From assembly GCA_009838075.1 (NCBI GenBank), contig VXSG01000093.1:34233-98232 (forward strand): a DNA stretch of 64,000 nt, given 5' to 3'. Position 1 is the stretch's first letter. Each line of letters opens with the position of its first letter. Source of the DNA: Boseongicola sp. SB0665_bin_10 (GTDB lineage Bacteria > Pseudomonadota > Alphaproteobacteria > Rhodobacterales > Rhodobacteraceae). The position numbers and the translations under genes were made by a program. The notes under the pieces were generated by a model. It searched no databases and was not told the origin of the DNA. It saw only the letters and a list, made by a program, of their open reading frames with translations. Positions 1 to 9,040 of the stretch are shown here, piece by piece.

Positions 1-1
1 A

Positions 2-334
2 GTGGACGGTCTTGGCTGGATCAACGGCGAAGTCCGCCGGTTCAAGCCGGAGAACGCGACCCTGAAGGTGCCCCACATGGGGTGGAACGAGCTGGTTGTC
101 GAGCGCCCGCACCCCGTTCTTGACGGGATTGCGAGCGGCCACCACGCCTTCTTCGTTCACTCCTACCAGATGGAAATGGCCGACCCGGCCGAACGGATCG
201 CCCATTGCGACTACGGGGGCGATGTCACGGCGATCGTGGCGCGCGACACGATGGTCGGCACCCAGTTCCATCCAGAGAAGAGCCAGGCCGCAGGATTGCG
301 GCTGATCGCCAACTGGCTTGCATGGCATCCCTGA
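2..334 (+). CDS. hisH: Imidazole glycerol phosphate synthase, glutaminase subunit HisH (3' part)
   Basis: This is the C-terminal 110 residues of HisH, which releases ammonia from glutamine for HisF in histidine biosynthesis (cytoplasmic heterodimer). The fragment keeps the family block KVPHMGWNEL, the FFVHSY strand and the class I amidotransferase GTQFHPEKS motif. That motif carries the His and Glu of the Cys-His-Glu triad; the nucleophilic Cys lies upstream of the window. The frame is open to the left edge, so the apparent start at base 2 is only the window boundary. The stop is followed by about 130 bases before the convergent acyl-CoA synthetase gene. A core metabolic gene here anchors the left edge as chromosomal. 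Confidence 0.9.
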   Translation: MDGLGWINGEVRRFKPENATLKVPHMGWNELVVERPHPVLDGIASGHHAFFVHSYQMEMADPAERIAHCDYGGDVTAIVARDTMVGTQFHPEKSQAAGLRLIANWLAWHP

Positions 335-468
335 CGGCAGTTGCATCGGTCAGCAAGGTGCGCGTCCGAACCCTTCCCTCGGGGCCGCCCTGCCGTCAGC
401 GCGCCCCGCCCGTCCGTGACGTCAAGCTGAGACGGCACCGCGGGCGGCCGGTCCCGTCCCAACGTGAT

Positions 469-2352
469 TCAGTCAGCCCATTGCCAAGGTCGTGTGTAGA
501 CCCCCAGGGTCTTGGTGACTTCAGCTTCATCCGCCGCATCCCGTCCGTCCAGCCTGGCCACAAGCCCAAGACGCTTGTCCTCGACCACGTCAGCCACGCG
601 GGCGGCATGGCCGTCGGCCTCAAGCGCCGCATTGTACACGCGCCGTATGGCCATCCTTCGCAGGTCGGGCTTGAAGATCTTTCCGACGGCGGTCTTTGGA
701 AGTTCGTCAACGATCTCGATGTATTTTGGCAATGCGGCCCGTTCGGAAATCCTGTCTTCGGCGAAGCTGGTCAACTCGTCCGGCGTGACCGAAGCCCCGG
801 CGACAAGTTCCACGTAGGCGCAAGGCAGCTCGCCGGCATGGGCGTCAGGCTGCCCGATGGCACCCGCGAGGGCGACACCCTCATGGCCGGCCAGCGCCTC
901 CTCGATGACCGCGGGATCGATGTTGTGGCCGCCACGAATGATCAGGTCCTTGGAACGTCCCGTGATCCAGATGTAGCCGTCGCCGTCGACACGGCCGAGA
1001 TCGCCGGTGCGCAGGTAGCGTTCGAAATGGTAGAGACCCGCGTTTTTCTCCGCCTCCGTGTAGGTGCTGCCCGCGACAACCCCGGGGTTCGACACGCAGA
1101 TCTCGCCCACCTCGTCGACGGCGCATTCCTCGGGTCCGCCGTCCGCGGAGCGCAGGATCTTCACGTCCGTGTAGGGGAACGGGATGCCCACGGATCCCAC
1201 CTTCTTGACGCCGCCGATCGGGTTGCACGACACGAGGCAGGTTGCCTCGGTCAGGCCATAGCCTTCGATCACTTCCACGCCGCACGCCGATTCGAATTTC
1301 CTGTAGAGCTCGACCGGCAGCGGAGCGGAACCCGAAAACGCGGTCCTCACGGATGAAATGTCCGCATTCACCGGCCGCTGCATGAGCGCGGAGAATGCGG
1401 TTGGCACGCCGATGATGAACGTGGCCTGCCACCGCTCCACCAGTTTCCAGAAGTTGTCGAAGACACCGTCCCCCCGATAGCCTGCCGGCGTCGGGAAAAC
1501 GACATGCGCGCCCGAACAGATTGCCGACATCAGGATCGGATCGACCGCAAAGACATGGAACAGCGGCAACGGGCACATGATGACGCTGTCCGCATCGAAC
1601 AGGATCGAACCGCCCAGCCAACCGTTGTAGACCATGCCGTCGTAGCGATGCTGCGCCACTTTTGGCATGCCGGTCGTACCACCGGTGTGAAAGTATGCGG
1701 CCACCCGGTCCTGCCCGGGCGGCGCAAAGTCCAGTGTCGTGTTCTGGCGACCGACCTCGGCATTGAAGTCGAGGACCCGTGCCTTGTGCGTCGTGGGATT
1801 GCGGGGACGCAACAGGGGCACGATCCATGACTTCGGTGGCGTCAGGTAGCGATGCAGGTCGACCTCGAGCACCGTCTCGACATCCGGTGCCTGTGCGACC
1901 GCTGCGGCCACCTTCTGCGGCACGTCCGTCTTGGGAAACGCCTTCAGCGTGACGACGACGCTCGCGCCGGTCTCGCGCAGCAGGGCGGCGATCTGCTCGG
2001 TTTCAAGCAGCGGATTGATCGGACTCACGATTCCGGCCGTCATGCCTCCGAGGAGCGCAACCGCCGTTTCGGTCGCGTTGGGCAGGACATAGGCGACGAC
2101 GTCGTCCTCACCGATGCCCAACTCCCGAAACATGTTGGCCGCCTGGGTCGTCCGGTCCAGCATCTCGCGCCAAGTGAGCGTTTCCGCCGGATCTTTCGGC
2201 CCGGAAAGCAACTGGTAGGAAATCGCGCTTCCGTCGCCATGGGCGGCAGCCGTGGCCGCCAGGGCGCCATAGACGGATCTCGGGACGTCCCGTGCCTCCC
2301 AGCCCATCTCCGCTTCGATTGCATTGCGATCTTCGACGCTCGTGAAATCCAT
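469..2352 (-). CDS. AMP-forming acyl-CoA synthetase (AMP-binding family)
   Basis: The 627-residue protein should activate a carboxylic acid (probably a fatty or aryl acid) to its acyl-CoA through an acyl-adenylate. Motifs in order are the P-loop TGGTTGMPK (about residue 221), GYGLTEAT (about 363), YLRTGDLGR (about 447) with GRSKDLIIRGG, and the C-terminal catalytic-lysine block TAVGKIFKPDLRR (about 555). The ATG at 2352 was chosen because GGGGAGGTG sits a few bases before it; the frame stays open 18 codons further upstream. It lies 89 bp behind the ABC exporter gene on the same strand, so co-transcription is likely. Length and motifs fit the ANL superfamily. The chain-length specificity cannot be read from sequence. 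Confidence 0.85.
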   Translation of the reverse strand: MDFTSVEDRNAIEAEMGWEARDVPRSVYGALAATAAAHGDGSAISYQLLSGPKDPAETLTWREMLDRTTQAANMFRELGIGEDDVVAYVLPNATETAVALLGGMTAGIVSPINPLLETEQIAALLRETGASVVVTLKAFPKTDVPQKVAAAVAQAPDVETVLEVDLHRYLTPPKSWIVPLLRPRNPTTHKARVLDFNAEVGRQNTTLDFAPPGQDRVAAYFHTGGTTGMPKVAQHRYDGMVYNGWLGGSILFDADSVIMCPLPLFHVFAVDPILMSAICSGAHVVFPTPAGYRGDGVFDNFWKLVERWQATFIIGVPTAFSALMQRPVNADISSVRTAFSGSAPLPVELYRKFESACGVEVIEGYGLTEATCLVSCNPIGGVKKVGSVGIPFPYTDVKILRSADGGPEECAVDEVGEICVSNPGVVAGSTYTEAEKNAGLYHFERYLRTGDLGRVDGDGYIWITGRSKDLIIRGGHNIDPAVIEEALAGHEGVALAGAIGQPDAHAGELPCAYVELVAGASVTPDELTSFAEDRISERAALPKYIEIVDELPKTAVGKIFKPDLRRMAIRRVYNAALEADGHAARVADVVEDKRLGLVARLDGRDAADEAEVTKTLGVYTRPWQWAD

Positions 2353-2441
2353 GCTCACCTCCCCGTCAGTCATGGAAACCTTCGCCCGAATCCCGACGTC
2401 TGGCAAGATCGGATGGCCCGGCGGTCGGATGCCGTCAACGA

Positions 2442-4226
2442 TCAGGCGAAAGTGCCGCCCTCCGTGAACTGAAGCCGGGCCAGGCGAGCGTAGAGCCCGC
2501 CCTCCGCCACAAGGCTGTCATGCGTCCCGGTTGCCACGATCTTCCCTTCGTCGAAGACAAGGATGCGGTCCGCCTTCTTCACCGTTGCGAGCCGGTGAGC
2601 GATCACGAGCGTCGTGCGATCCTCGGACAGCCGGTCCACCGCCGCCTGCACCGCGCTTTCGCTTTCGGCGTCAAGGGCGCTTGTGGCCTCGTCGAGCAGC
2701 AGGATCGGCGCATTGCGCAGGATCGCCCTGGCGATCGCGATTCTCTGCCTTTGCCCGCCAGACAGCATCACGCCACGCTCACCCACCTGCGTTGCATAGC
2801 CGTCGGGAAGAGCGCTCAGAAACGCGTGCGCGGCGGCTGCACGGGCGGCCTCCCGGATCTCGTCATCCGTCGCATCGAGCCGACCGAAGCGAATGTTGTC
2901 GTGCGCGGGCGCGGCAAAGATCACGGGCTCCTGCGGCACGAGGGCGATATGGCGTCGAAAGTCAGCCCGCTTGATCGTTCGCAGGTCCCGCCCGTCCACG
3001 CGAATCACGCCGGCGGCCGGGTCGTAGAAGCGCAGGAGAAGCTGCACCACCGTCGACTTGCCAGCTCCGGACGGGCCGACGAGAGCCACGGTCTCGCCCG
3101 GCCGAACGATCAGGGAAACGTCATTCAACGCGGCCATTCCGGGCCTGGACGGATAGGAAAAATGCACACCCTCGAAGGCGATTTCCCCCCTGACCGGCGT
3201 CTCGACCGGGGGGGCGTCGACCGGGTCGCTCATGCCGTCGTCGGCATTCAGGAGCTCAACCAGCCGCTCGGTCGCGCCAGCGGCCCTCATCAGTTCGCCC
3301 CAGATTTCGCTCAGGGCCCCGACGGAACCGGCCACCATCACCGAGTAGATGACGAACTGCACGAGTTCGCCCACTGTCATCGCGTCCGTGCGGACGTCCC
3401 GCGCGCCGACCCAGAGCACGCCGACGATGCCGGAGAAGATCAGCGCGATCACGATCACCGTCATCAAGGCACGCGTGGCGATCCTCCTGCGGGCCGATCG
3501 AAACGACCGCTCGGTCACTTCGGAAAATGCCTTGCGGCTTTCCGCCTCGTGCGTGAACGCCTGCACGGCCTGCACGGACAGGAGGGATTCGGATGCGTTC
3601 CCCGACGATGCCGCGATCCAGTCCTGGTTTTCGCGGCTGAGCGTCCGCAGCCGCCGACCGAGCACGATGATCGGGACGACGATCATCGGCACCAGGAGCA
3701 GGACGAGGCCGGCCAGCTTCGGAGATGTCACGAAAAGCAGCGCCAGCCCGCCCGCGAGGACGAGGGCATTCCTGAGCGCGACCGAAACCGACGAGCCGAT
3801 GACGGAGAGGATCAGGGTCGTGTCCGTGGTGAGGCGGGAGAGGACCTCGCCGGTCATGATCCGCTCGTAGAAGGCGGGGCTCATTCCGATCATGCGGTCG
3901 AAGACCGCGATCCGGATGTCGGCCACCACGCGCTCGCCCAGCCGGGTGACGAGGTAGTAGCGAAGCCCGGCCCCGAGAGCGAGGAGGAGCGCGAGCCCAA
4001 GGGCAGCCGTGAAGTAGTCGTCGAGCAGGTCGACGGCGGAGGTTTCGAACCCGTCGACAACGCGTCGGACGGCGATCGGCAGGATGAGCGCAACGACGGC
4101 TGTCAGCACCAGCGCGACGGCTGCCACCGCAACCGTGCCGCGATAGCGGCGCACGAACGGCCAGAGCGCCCGCAGCGCGCGGACATTCCGGGACTTGGCT
4201 CGGTCGTGCCCAGAAATGTCCGTCAT
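2442..4226 (-). CDS. MsbA/LmrA-type ABC exporter, fused permease and ATPase
   Basis: This is a half-transporter of 594 residues that should homodimerise in the inner membrane and export a lipid, drug or other amphiphile. The N-terminal half has about six hydrophobic segments (for example VAVAAVALVLTAVVALIL and the LLVPMIVVPIIVLG stretch). The C-terminal half has a complete ATPase: Walker A GPSGAGKST (about 380), Q-loop VPQEP, signature LSGGQRQR, Walker B ILLLDEATSALD and the H-loop His in VIAHR. The ATG at 4226 follows AAAGGGGAACCGA; upstream in-frame codons lack a comparable ribosome site. Next to an acyl-CoA synthetase a lipid-type substrate is tempting, but that is only context. Confidence 0.85.
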   Translation of the reverse strand: MTDISGHDRAKSRNVRALRALWPFVRRYRGTVAVAAVALVLTAVVALILPIAVRRVVDGFETSAVDLLDDYFTAALGLALLLALGAGLRYYLVTRLGERVVADIRIAVFDRMIGMSPAFYERIMTGEVLSRLTTDTTLILSVIGSSVSVALRNALVLAGGLALLFVTSPKLAGLVLLLVPMIVVPIIVLGRRLRTLSRENQDWIAASSGNASESLLSVQAVQAFTHEAESRKAFSEVTERSFRSARRRIATRALMTVIVIALIFSGIVGVLWVGARDVRTDAMTVGELVQFVIYSVMVAGSVGALSEIWGELMRAAGATERLVELLNADDGMSDPVDAPPVETPVRGEIAFEGVHFSYPSRPGMAALNDVSLIVRPGETVALVGPSGAGKSTVVQLLLRFYDPAAGVIRVDGRDLRTIKRADFRRHIALVPQEPVIFAAPAHDNIRFGRLDATDDEIREAARAAAAHAFLSALPDGYATQVGERGVMLSGGQRQRIAIARAILRNAPILLLDEATSALDAESESAVQAAVDRLSEDRTTLVIAHRLATVKKADRILVFDEGKIVATGTHDSLVAEGGLYARLARLQFTEGGTFA

Positions 4227-4301
4227 TCGGTTCCCCTTTCGACCATCCGACACTCAAGCCTTGAAATCGTCACAAGACGCCGAAATCCGACTGGAATGGG
4301 T

Positions 4302-4375
4302 TGGAGCGGGTAGCGGGAATCGAACCCGCACCAAGAGCTTGGAAGGCTCGTGTGATACCATTTCACCATACCCGC
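4302..4375 (-). tRNA. tRNA-Gly (anticodon TCC)
   Basis: On the minus strand the 74 bases start GCGGGTA and end TACCCGC-T-CCA, giving a perfect 7-bp acceptor stem and an encoded CCA. The T-arm reads GCGGG-TTCGATT-CCCGC and the anticodon loop is CTTCCAA, so the anticodon is TCC. The anticodon stem has one unpaired position at its base (C opposite T). Confidence 0.95.
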
Positions 4376-5335
4376 CTGGGTGGCCTCGTGCTTATGCCAC
4401 GGCGTTTGGGGCGTCAAGCGAGGGGGCGGCATCGTTTCGTGGCGCTCGGGGGCCCATTCCGTCGTGTGCAGAGCACGGTCGTTACGTCCCCCACATGGAC
4501 CTGAGGGGCCCAAATGTGACTCACGGCCAGATCGATCCCTGCCGCGCTCGCGCTGGACATGGATGTCTCCGAGCTTCCAAGGGCAAAATCTCTTGCGACG
4601 TTGCCTCTTGCAAGTCGCGATGCCGTCTCGGGCACGATCCCAATTTCTCGGACATTGACTCAAGCTGTGTCCCGACCCCGCCTGACTCTCGCTGTCCCGC
4701 AGGCGAAGCCCGAGTACATTGCACAGGCCACCGAGAAGATCCTGATGACCATGAACCAGGGCCTGGTGCTGGTGCTGACCGATCCAAATGGAGGCGGCGG
4801 CGCCGGTCCCACGATCAAGATGCGCCCCGGTGAAGTTCAGAGATGGAGGGTCAAAGACGCACTGGCGGTCGGCAAGTTCCCGTTGACCCGTGGCGCGCGA
4901 CACGCCCTGAACGGCACAAGGCCGGATCCGTTGGAACGCTTTCCGGGCTCCCTGGCCGTCGCGCGAAATGAGGAAGCGGCCTGTTGCCATCCTTCCGGCA
5001 CGCCTGCGGGAGCCAGATCACGTCTGGAAGCTCCGTCTCGCTCCCGCTCTTCGGCAGCGGCCATGGCAGGTCAGCGACCTCGGCCCGCTCAAGGACTGAC
5101 GAGAACGGAATCTGGAGACTTGATCAAGGCCAGCGTCTCGCCATCTTCTGAAGCGGCCTTGCCACGGGATGATCGAAACCCACGCATACGGGTCCTTCGC
5201 CACTTCTGACAGCAGGAATGCACGGCGGCGTTTTGCCGAAACCTGATGTCGTGCAGGGATGTTGTCGCCTGACTGCCTTGCAGTTCGCCGCCGCATAGTT
5301 CATGCGGCGACGACTGGTCTCGAAGGGATTTCGGC
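4376..5335. other. Long gap with no intact gene
   Basis: About 960 bases separate tRNA-Gly from the next gene. No frame has convincing gene-like composition apart from the short multicopper-oxidase-like stretch listed separately. The position 3' of a tRNA is a common integration site, but I saw no repeat of the tRNA 3' end in the gap and no integrase. Confidence 0.5.
4682..4862 (+). pseudogene. Possible remnant of a multicopper oxidase (cupredoxin domain)
   Basis: The plus-strand frame reads through the segment TIKMRPGEVQRWRVKDA near 4812-4862. This closely resembles the R-x-R-P-G-E-x-Q-R-W-R-x-x-N-A strand of the first cupredoxin domain of multicopper oxidases. About 40 residues before it (LTLAVPQAKPEYI and so on) are protein-like but not diagnostic. 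No copper-ligand HxH motif and no downstream cupredoxin domains follow, so this would be a decayed fragment and not a working enzyme. A chance match is possible with so short a signature. Confidence 0.35.
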
Positions 5336-7183
5336 ATGCAGCCCCGTACGTTGCTCGAAGCGCTCGAATTCTCCTATGCCGGCAAGCTGAGAGCGATCTA
5401 CGACGAGCTCGGCGGCAACAACGGACCGCGGCCCGCACGCAAGGATCAACTGGTCTCGGCAATCAACCGGATCCTCCTGAACAGGGTCGAGGCCGAGTGG
5501 AACAGGCTCACGAAGCACGAAAAACTGGCTGTGCAGGAAGCCGTCCACGATCCGCTCGGACTGCTCGACGTTGACAGGTTCACTGCCAAGCACGGCAAGC
5601 CTCCCGGCAAACGGTTCAGCGTTTCGAGGTACAATGACAGCAACACGGCGACCAAGCTCAACCTGTTCCTGCACCTGGGTGACAGGCATGACCCGCGGAT
5701 CCATGTTCCTCGTGATCTCCAGATTGCGTTACGGGACATCGTTCCGGCGCCCGAACAGGCTGCAGTGCCTTTCCTGACGGAACTTCCTCCTACCGTGGAC
5801 CTGGTCTCGCACCACTATGTCCACAAGTCTGGACGACATGTACGGGAGGCAAGGAGCACCCCGGTTCCGATCGAATGGCGCAACATGGAGACTACGGCGA
5901 AGGCGGGTCTGCATTCGGTGCTGAGCTTGATCGACGAAGGCAAGGTTTCGGTCAGCGCGTCGACGAAGCGGCCGTCGGCGGCATCCATGAAACGGGTTTC
6001 GGGAGCGCTTGACGGCGGCGACTTCTACGCGTCGACCGAATGCGAAGCCGATGTCGGACCGATCCAGGCCTTCGCCTGGCCCTTGCTGGTTCAGGCCGGG
6101 AAGCTCGCAAGGCAGGACGGACCCCGGCTCGCGCTCACCACCGCGGGGCGCAAGGCAATGACTGCGCCGCCGCACGAGACGATCCAGCTGATCTGGAGTC
6201 GTTGGATCGACTCGAAGATCATTGACGAGTTCTCCAGGGTTGAGGCGATAAAGGGGCAGACCCGCGGCAAGGGAAAGCGAGCCATGAGAGCGGTGGAGTT
6301 GCGCCGGGACGCGATCGACCAGGCGCTTGCTCAATGTCCGCCCGGAGGCGTCGTGCCGGTCGACGGCTTCGCCAAGTTCATGGTTGCCGCGGACCTCGGG
6401 TTCGAGGTGTCGAGATCTCCGTGGACTCTCTACGTTGGCGACCCTCACTACGGGGGCCTGTACAGCGAGAGCGCCGCAGGCTGGGGCGTGCTCCAGGACA
6501 GGTACCTGCTGTGCTTTCTCTTCGAGTACGCGGCGACGCTGGGATTGATCGACGTGGCATTCGTTCCGCCTGCCGGGGCGCGCAGGAAGCCTTGGGAGCC
6601 GACGGGATACTTCGACGGCGCCTTTCTGACTCGATATGACGGCCTGAAGTTCTTTCGGCTGACCGCGCTTGGGGCCTACTGCCTCGGACTGACGGACGCC
6701 TATGAACCCGAGACCCCCGAGACATCGACGCCCCTTTCCGTCTTCCCGGATCTGCGCATCGTCGTGCGGGGCGGGCGCCTGGACCAGGAAGAAAGGGCCT
6801 TCCTGCGCAGCTGCGCGGACGAGGAGGAGCCGGATTCCGTGTGGCGACTTAGCACGGAAAGGATCCTGAAAGCGGTCGAGACGGGTCTGGACACCGGGAC
6901 CGTCAGGGAATTCCTGTCCGCCCGGGATGAGCAGCCGCTGCCGGAACTGGTCGATGGATTCCTGTCAAGGATCGAGTCTCGCGCACGATCGATTCGACGT
7001 GCCGGAACAGGAATACTCTTCGAATGCGACAGCGCGCAAACGGCCGAAACCCTGCTTTCCGACAAGAGAATCGCAAGGTTCGGTTCGCGCGCCGGCGAAA
7101 AGGGGATCTTTGTCCCGACTTCGTCGGAACAGTCTTTCCGAAGCTCCGCCCGCAAGATGGGGTTCGGATTCGACAACAGATAG
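5336..7183 (+). CDS. Hypothetical protein with helicase-associated (XPB/Ssl2 N-terminal-like) C-terminal region
   Basis: I do not recognise the whole 615-residue protein. It has a short helical N-terminus with SAP-like spacing (LLEALEFSYAGKLRAIYDELGG...RKDQLVSAI). The C-terminal third (about 465-610) has the layout of the helicase-associated domain found beside XPB/Ssl2-like helicases: a PDLRIVVRGG strand, VWRLSTERILKAVETGLDTG, LPELVDGFL, then IRRAGTGILFECDS. No Walker motifs are present, so it is not itself a helicase. The ATG follows AAGGGA at about 9 bases. It stands alone between gaps with no helicase gene nearby, in an accessory stretch that also holds a Uma2 gene. A DNA-binding or defence-related role is speculation. 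Confidence 0.6.
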   Translation: MQPRTLLEALEFSYAGKLRAIYDELGGNNGPRPARKDQLVSAINRILLNRVEAEWNRLTKHEKLAVQEAVHDPLGLLDVDRFTAKHGKPPGKRFSVSRYNDSNTATKLNLFLHLGDRHDPRIHVPRDLQIALRDIVPAPEQAAVPFLTELPPTVDLVSHHYVHKSGRHVREARSTPVPIEWRNMETTAKAGLHSVLSLIDEGKVSVSASTKRPSAASMKRVSGALDGGDFYASTECEADVGPIQAFAWPLLVQAGKLARQDGPRLALTTAGRKAMTAPPHETIQLIWSRWIDSKIIDEFSRVEAIKGQTRGKGKRAMRAVELRRDAIDQALAQCPPGGVVPVDGFAKFMVAADLGFEVSRSPWTLYVGDPHYGGLYSESAAGWGVLQDRYLLCFLFEYAATLGLIDVAFVPPAGARRKPWEPTGYFDGAFLTRYDGLKFFRLTALGAYCLGLTDAYEPETPETSTPLSVFPDLRIVVRGGRLDQEERAFLRSCADEEEPDSVWRLSTERILKAVETGLDTGTVREFLSARDEQPLPELVDGFLSRIESRARSIRRAGTGILFECDSAQTAETLLSDKRIARFGSRAGEKGIFVPTSSEQSFRSSARKMGFGFDNR

Positions 7184-7524
7184 CCGCCGGTTCGCGGTTT
7201 CGCAGCCTGGAGCGTCCCCGCACGATTGCTGAGAACCGGCCTCCGGGGCGGATTCACGGATCTGGATCCAATCAGGCTGGGGTCTGGCACGCGGCAGGCA
7301 GACTTGTCCCGAGCGCGCCGACATGTGCTGCGACCCCGAACGGACGGCCATGCCCGGTTTCTTGATGCATGCGCGCCGTAGGGGCCTTCACGAAATCCCG
7401 CTGCGGGAGGCTCCGGTCATGCTCGCCTGACAACTCGAATGCTCGCTCGTGAGCCAATCGGGAAAGTGCCGGCCTCAAGCGGGACGGCACTCCACGCATG
7501 CCGACGTCTTCTCTCGCCGGTGTT
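7184..7524. other. Gap between convergent genes, nothing recognised
   Basis: About 340 bases lie between the helicase-associated-domain protein and the Uma2 gene, which converge. I see no gene-like frame and no clear terminator hairpin. Confidence 0.5.
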
Positions 7525-8139
7525 TCACGACCCATCCCCGTTGTCCGCCATTTCCGCCTTGGTGATCACCTCGGGCCAGAGGGCGTCAAGCGGGAAGGTG
7601 ATTGCGTCGAAGGGCGGAAGCGAGACCGGCGCGTCACCTGCAAGGGTGCCCAGCAGCACCCACTGCCCGTCGCGCAGTTCGAACGCCTCGAGCGTCCGTG
7701 CATCGGGGTCGACGAACCAGAGATGCCGCACGCCCTCGCGGGCATAGAGCGCCCTCTTCTCGCTCAGGTCGAGCCGCCGCGTGGACGGCGAAAGCACTTC
7801 GCAAACCCAGTCCGGCGCGATCGTGAAATATGCGGCGTCGGGATATTCGGGCATCGTCTCACGCCGCCAGCCGGCAAGATCCGGGACGACGATATCCTCG
7901 GCCAGATGAAGCTCCGGCTCAAAAACGATCCACCAGCCGCCTGGACCGCCATCGCCATAGTTGAACGGCGGGCTGATCTTGGCGCCTATGCCGGAACTTG
8001 CCCAGGCATGGCGCGACGCTGGTCTCGGATGAGCGTGAAGGCTTCCCGCGATCACCTCCGCGACCTTGTGGGGTGGTGCATCCAGCACGTCCTGATAGGT
8101 CGCCCGACGGGTCTCCTTGCGCCCAGACCGTGCCACCAT
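7525..8139 (-). CDS. Uma2 family protein (DUF820, PD-(D/E)XK-like fold)
   Basis: The 204-residue protein carries the family signature in order: an EVIAG segment near the N-terminus, VVPDLAGWRRE, then EVLSPSTRRLDLSEKRALYAREGVRH ending in LWFVDP. These hold the acidic and Lys residues of a restriction-endonuclease-like fold. Members are usually annotated as Uma2 endonucleases, but their biological role is largely unknown and copies are often transposon-associated. The ATG at 8139 follows GGGAGCAGTGACA; the frame is open 13 codons further upstream. It is isolated, with gaps on both sides, which fits an acquired gene. Confidence 0.8.
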   Translation of the reverse strand: MVARSGRKETRRATYQDVLDAPPHKVAEVIAGSLHAHPRPASRHAWASSGIGAKISPPFNYGDGGPGGWWIVFEPELHLAEDIVVPDLAGWRRETMPEYPDAAYFTIAPDWVCEVLSPSTRRLDLSEKRALYAREGVRHLWFVDPDARTLEAFELRDGQWVLLGTLAGDAPVSLPPFDAITFPLDALWPEVITKAEMADNGDGS

Positions 8140-8709
8140 TGTCACTGCTCCCGCTGTTGCTCCCGGTTGCCGAGCCACTCGCCTTACCCGAACGAAGCCT
8201 ACCCGTCACCGCGACCAAGGTCCACAACGACGCTTCACCTCCGCATGGTCATTCCAGGCCAAATTCCTTGCCGTCTTGCCTGGGGCATCGGGATGCCACG
8301 GACATGCCGCGATTCCGGACGACCGAAAACCGCAGCCGCTTGGCCGCAAGTTGATGGCATCTTCGTGAGCCGCATGCAAGGACGGTCACCCGCACATGAT
8401 GACGGCACTGCTTTGGCATAGAACCCTGATGACGCCGTAATGGACTGACTTGCCGCGAGAAATTCGCGTCTTTCCGCCCAACCAAACGTGGCACCGAAGC
8501 GCCGTCCCGGAATGCTCACCATTTCAAGGGCTGCCATGACCATCAAGAAGCCTGGCCTTCGCGCACGCTTCTGGCTGTCCTGCGACCCGCTCCACCACGG
8601 ATTGGATGCGCGCCACCCGCGAAATCTCCCGAGCGCGTCTGCCTCGGGGACATGCCTGAACCGTGCGGAAGGCGCGACACCAACGATTGGCGCAATCGGG
8701 CAACGACGT
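8140..8709. other. Gap with no recognisable gene
   Basis: About 570 bases lie between the Uma2 gene and the end of the Pxp operon. A minus-strand open frame crosses part of it, but its composition is Arg/Pro/Ser-rich like a shadow frame and I match it to no family. It may be decayed sequence. Confidence 0.4.
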
Positions 8710-9030
8710 TCAGCCTGCGACGCGTTCGAGGAACTCCACCTCGATGAACGCAATCTCGAAATTGCTGGCGTTCACCACGTCATGATGAACGCCCTTCTCT
8801 CGGAAATACGGTGCCCCGCAACGCAATTCGACGACCCTGGTCGTGCCGTCAGGTTCGTGCAGCAGAAGCTCCCCGTCCAGGAGCGGCACGACGAGATAGT
8901 CGTGTTCGTGAACATGCCAGCCAGTGTTGTCGCCCTTTGCGGGAAAGCGCCATTCGGTCACTCGTGTGCGTTCATTCTCCACAAGAACCGTGCCGCTGGC
9001 AGTTCCGTCGCTTGAAGCGAGGACACTCAA
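8710..9030 (-). CDS. Small cupin-domain protein
   Basis: The protein of about 106 residues forms a single cupin barrel. GWHVHEHDYLVVPLLDGE is the first cupin motif with three His, and GAPYFREKGVHHDVVN is the second. It is the last gene of the TorT-like/Pxp/BioY operon, starting 10 bases after the bioY stop. No in-frame ATG fits, so I chose the TTG at 9030 preceded by GAGGG. A GTG about 17 codons downstream is an alternative that would clip the first strand. Small cupins range from metal-dependent enzymes to sensors, so the role is unknown; its place suggests handling the substrate or product of the Pxp pathway. Confidence 0.75.
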   Translation of the reverse strand: MSVLASSDGTASGTVLVENERTRVTEWRFPAKGDNTGWHVHEHDYLVVPLLDGELLLHEPDGTTRVVELRCGAPYFREKGVHHDVVNASNFEIAFIEVEFLERVAG

Positions 9031-9040
9031 CGGGGCGCCC

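Noticed and set aside
8235..8753. Minus-strand frame in the gap after the Uma2 gene as a possible transposase remnant
   Set aside because: No DDE or DEDD motif and no family wording could be found.
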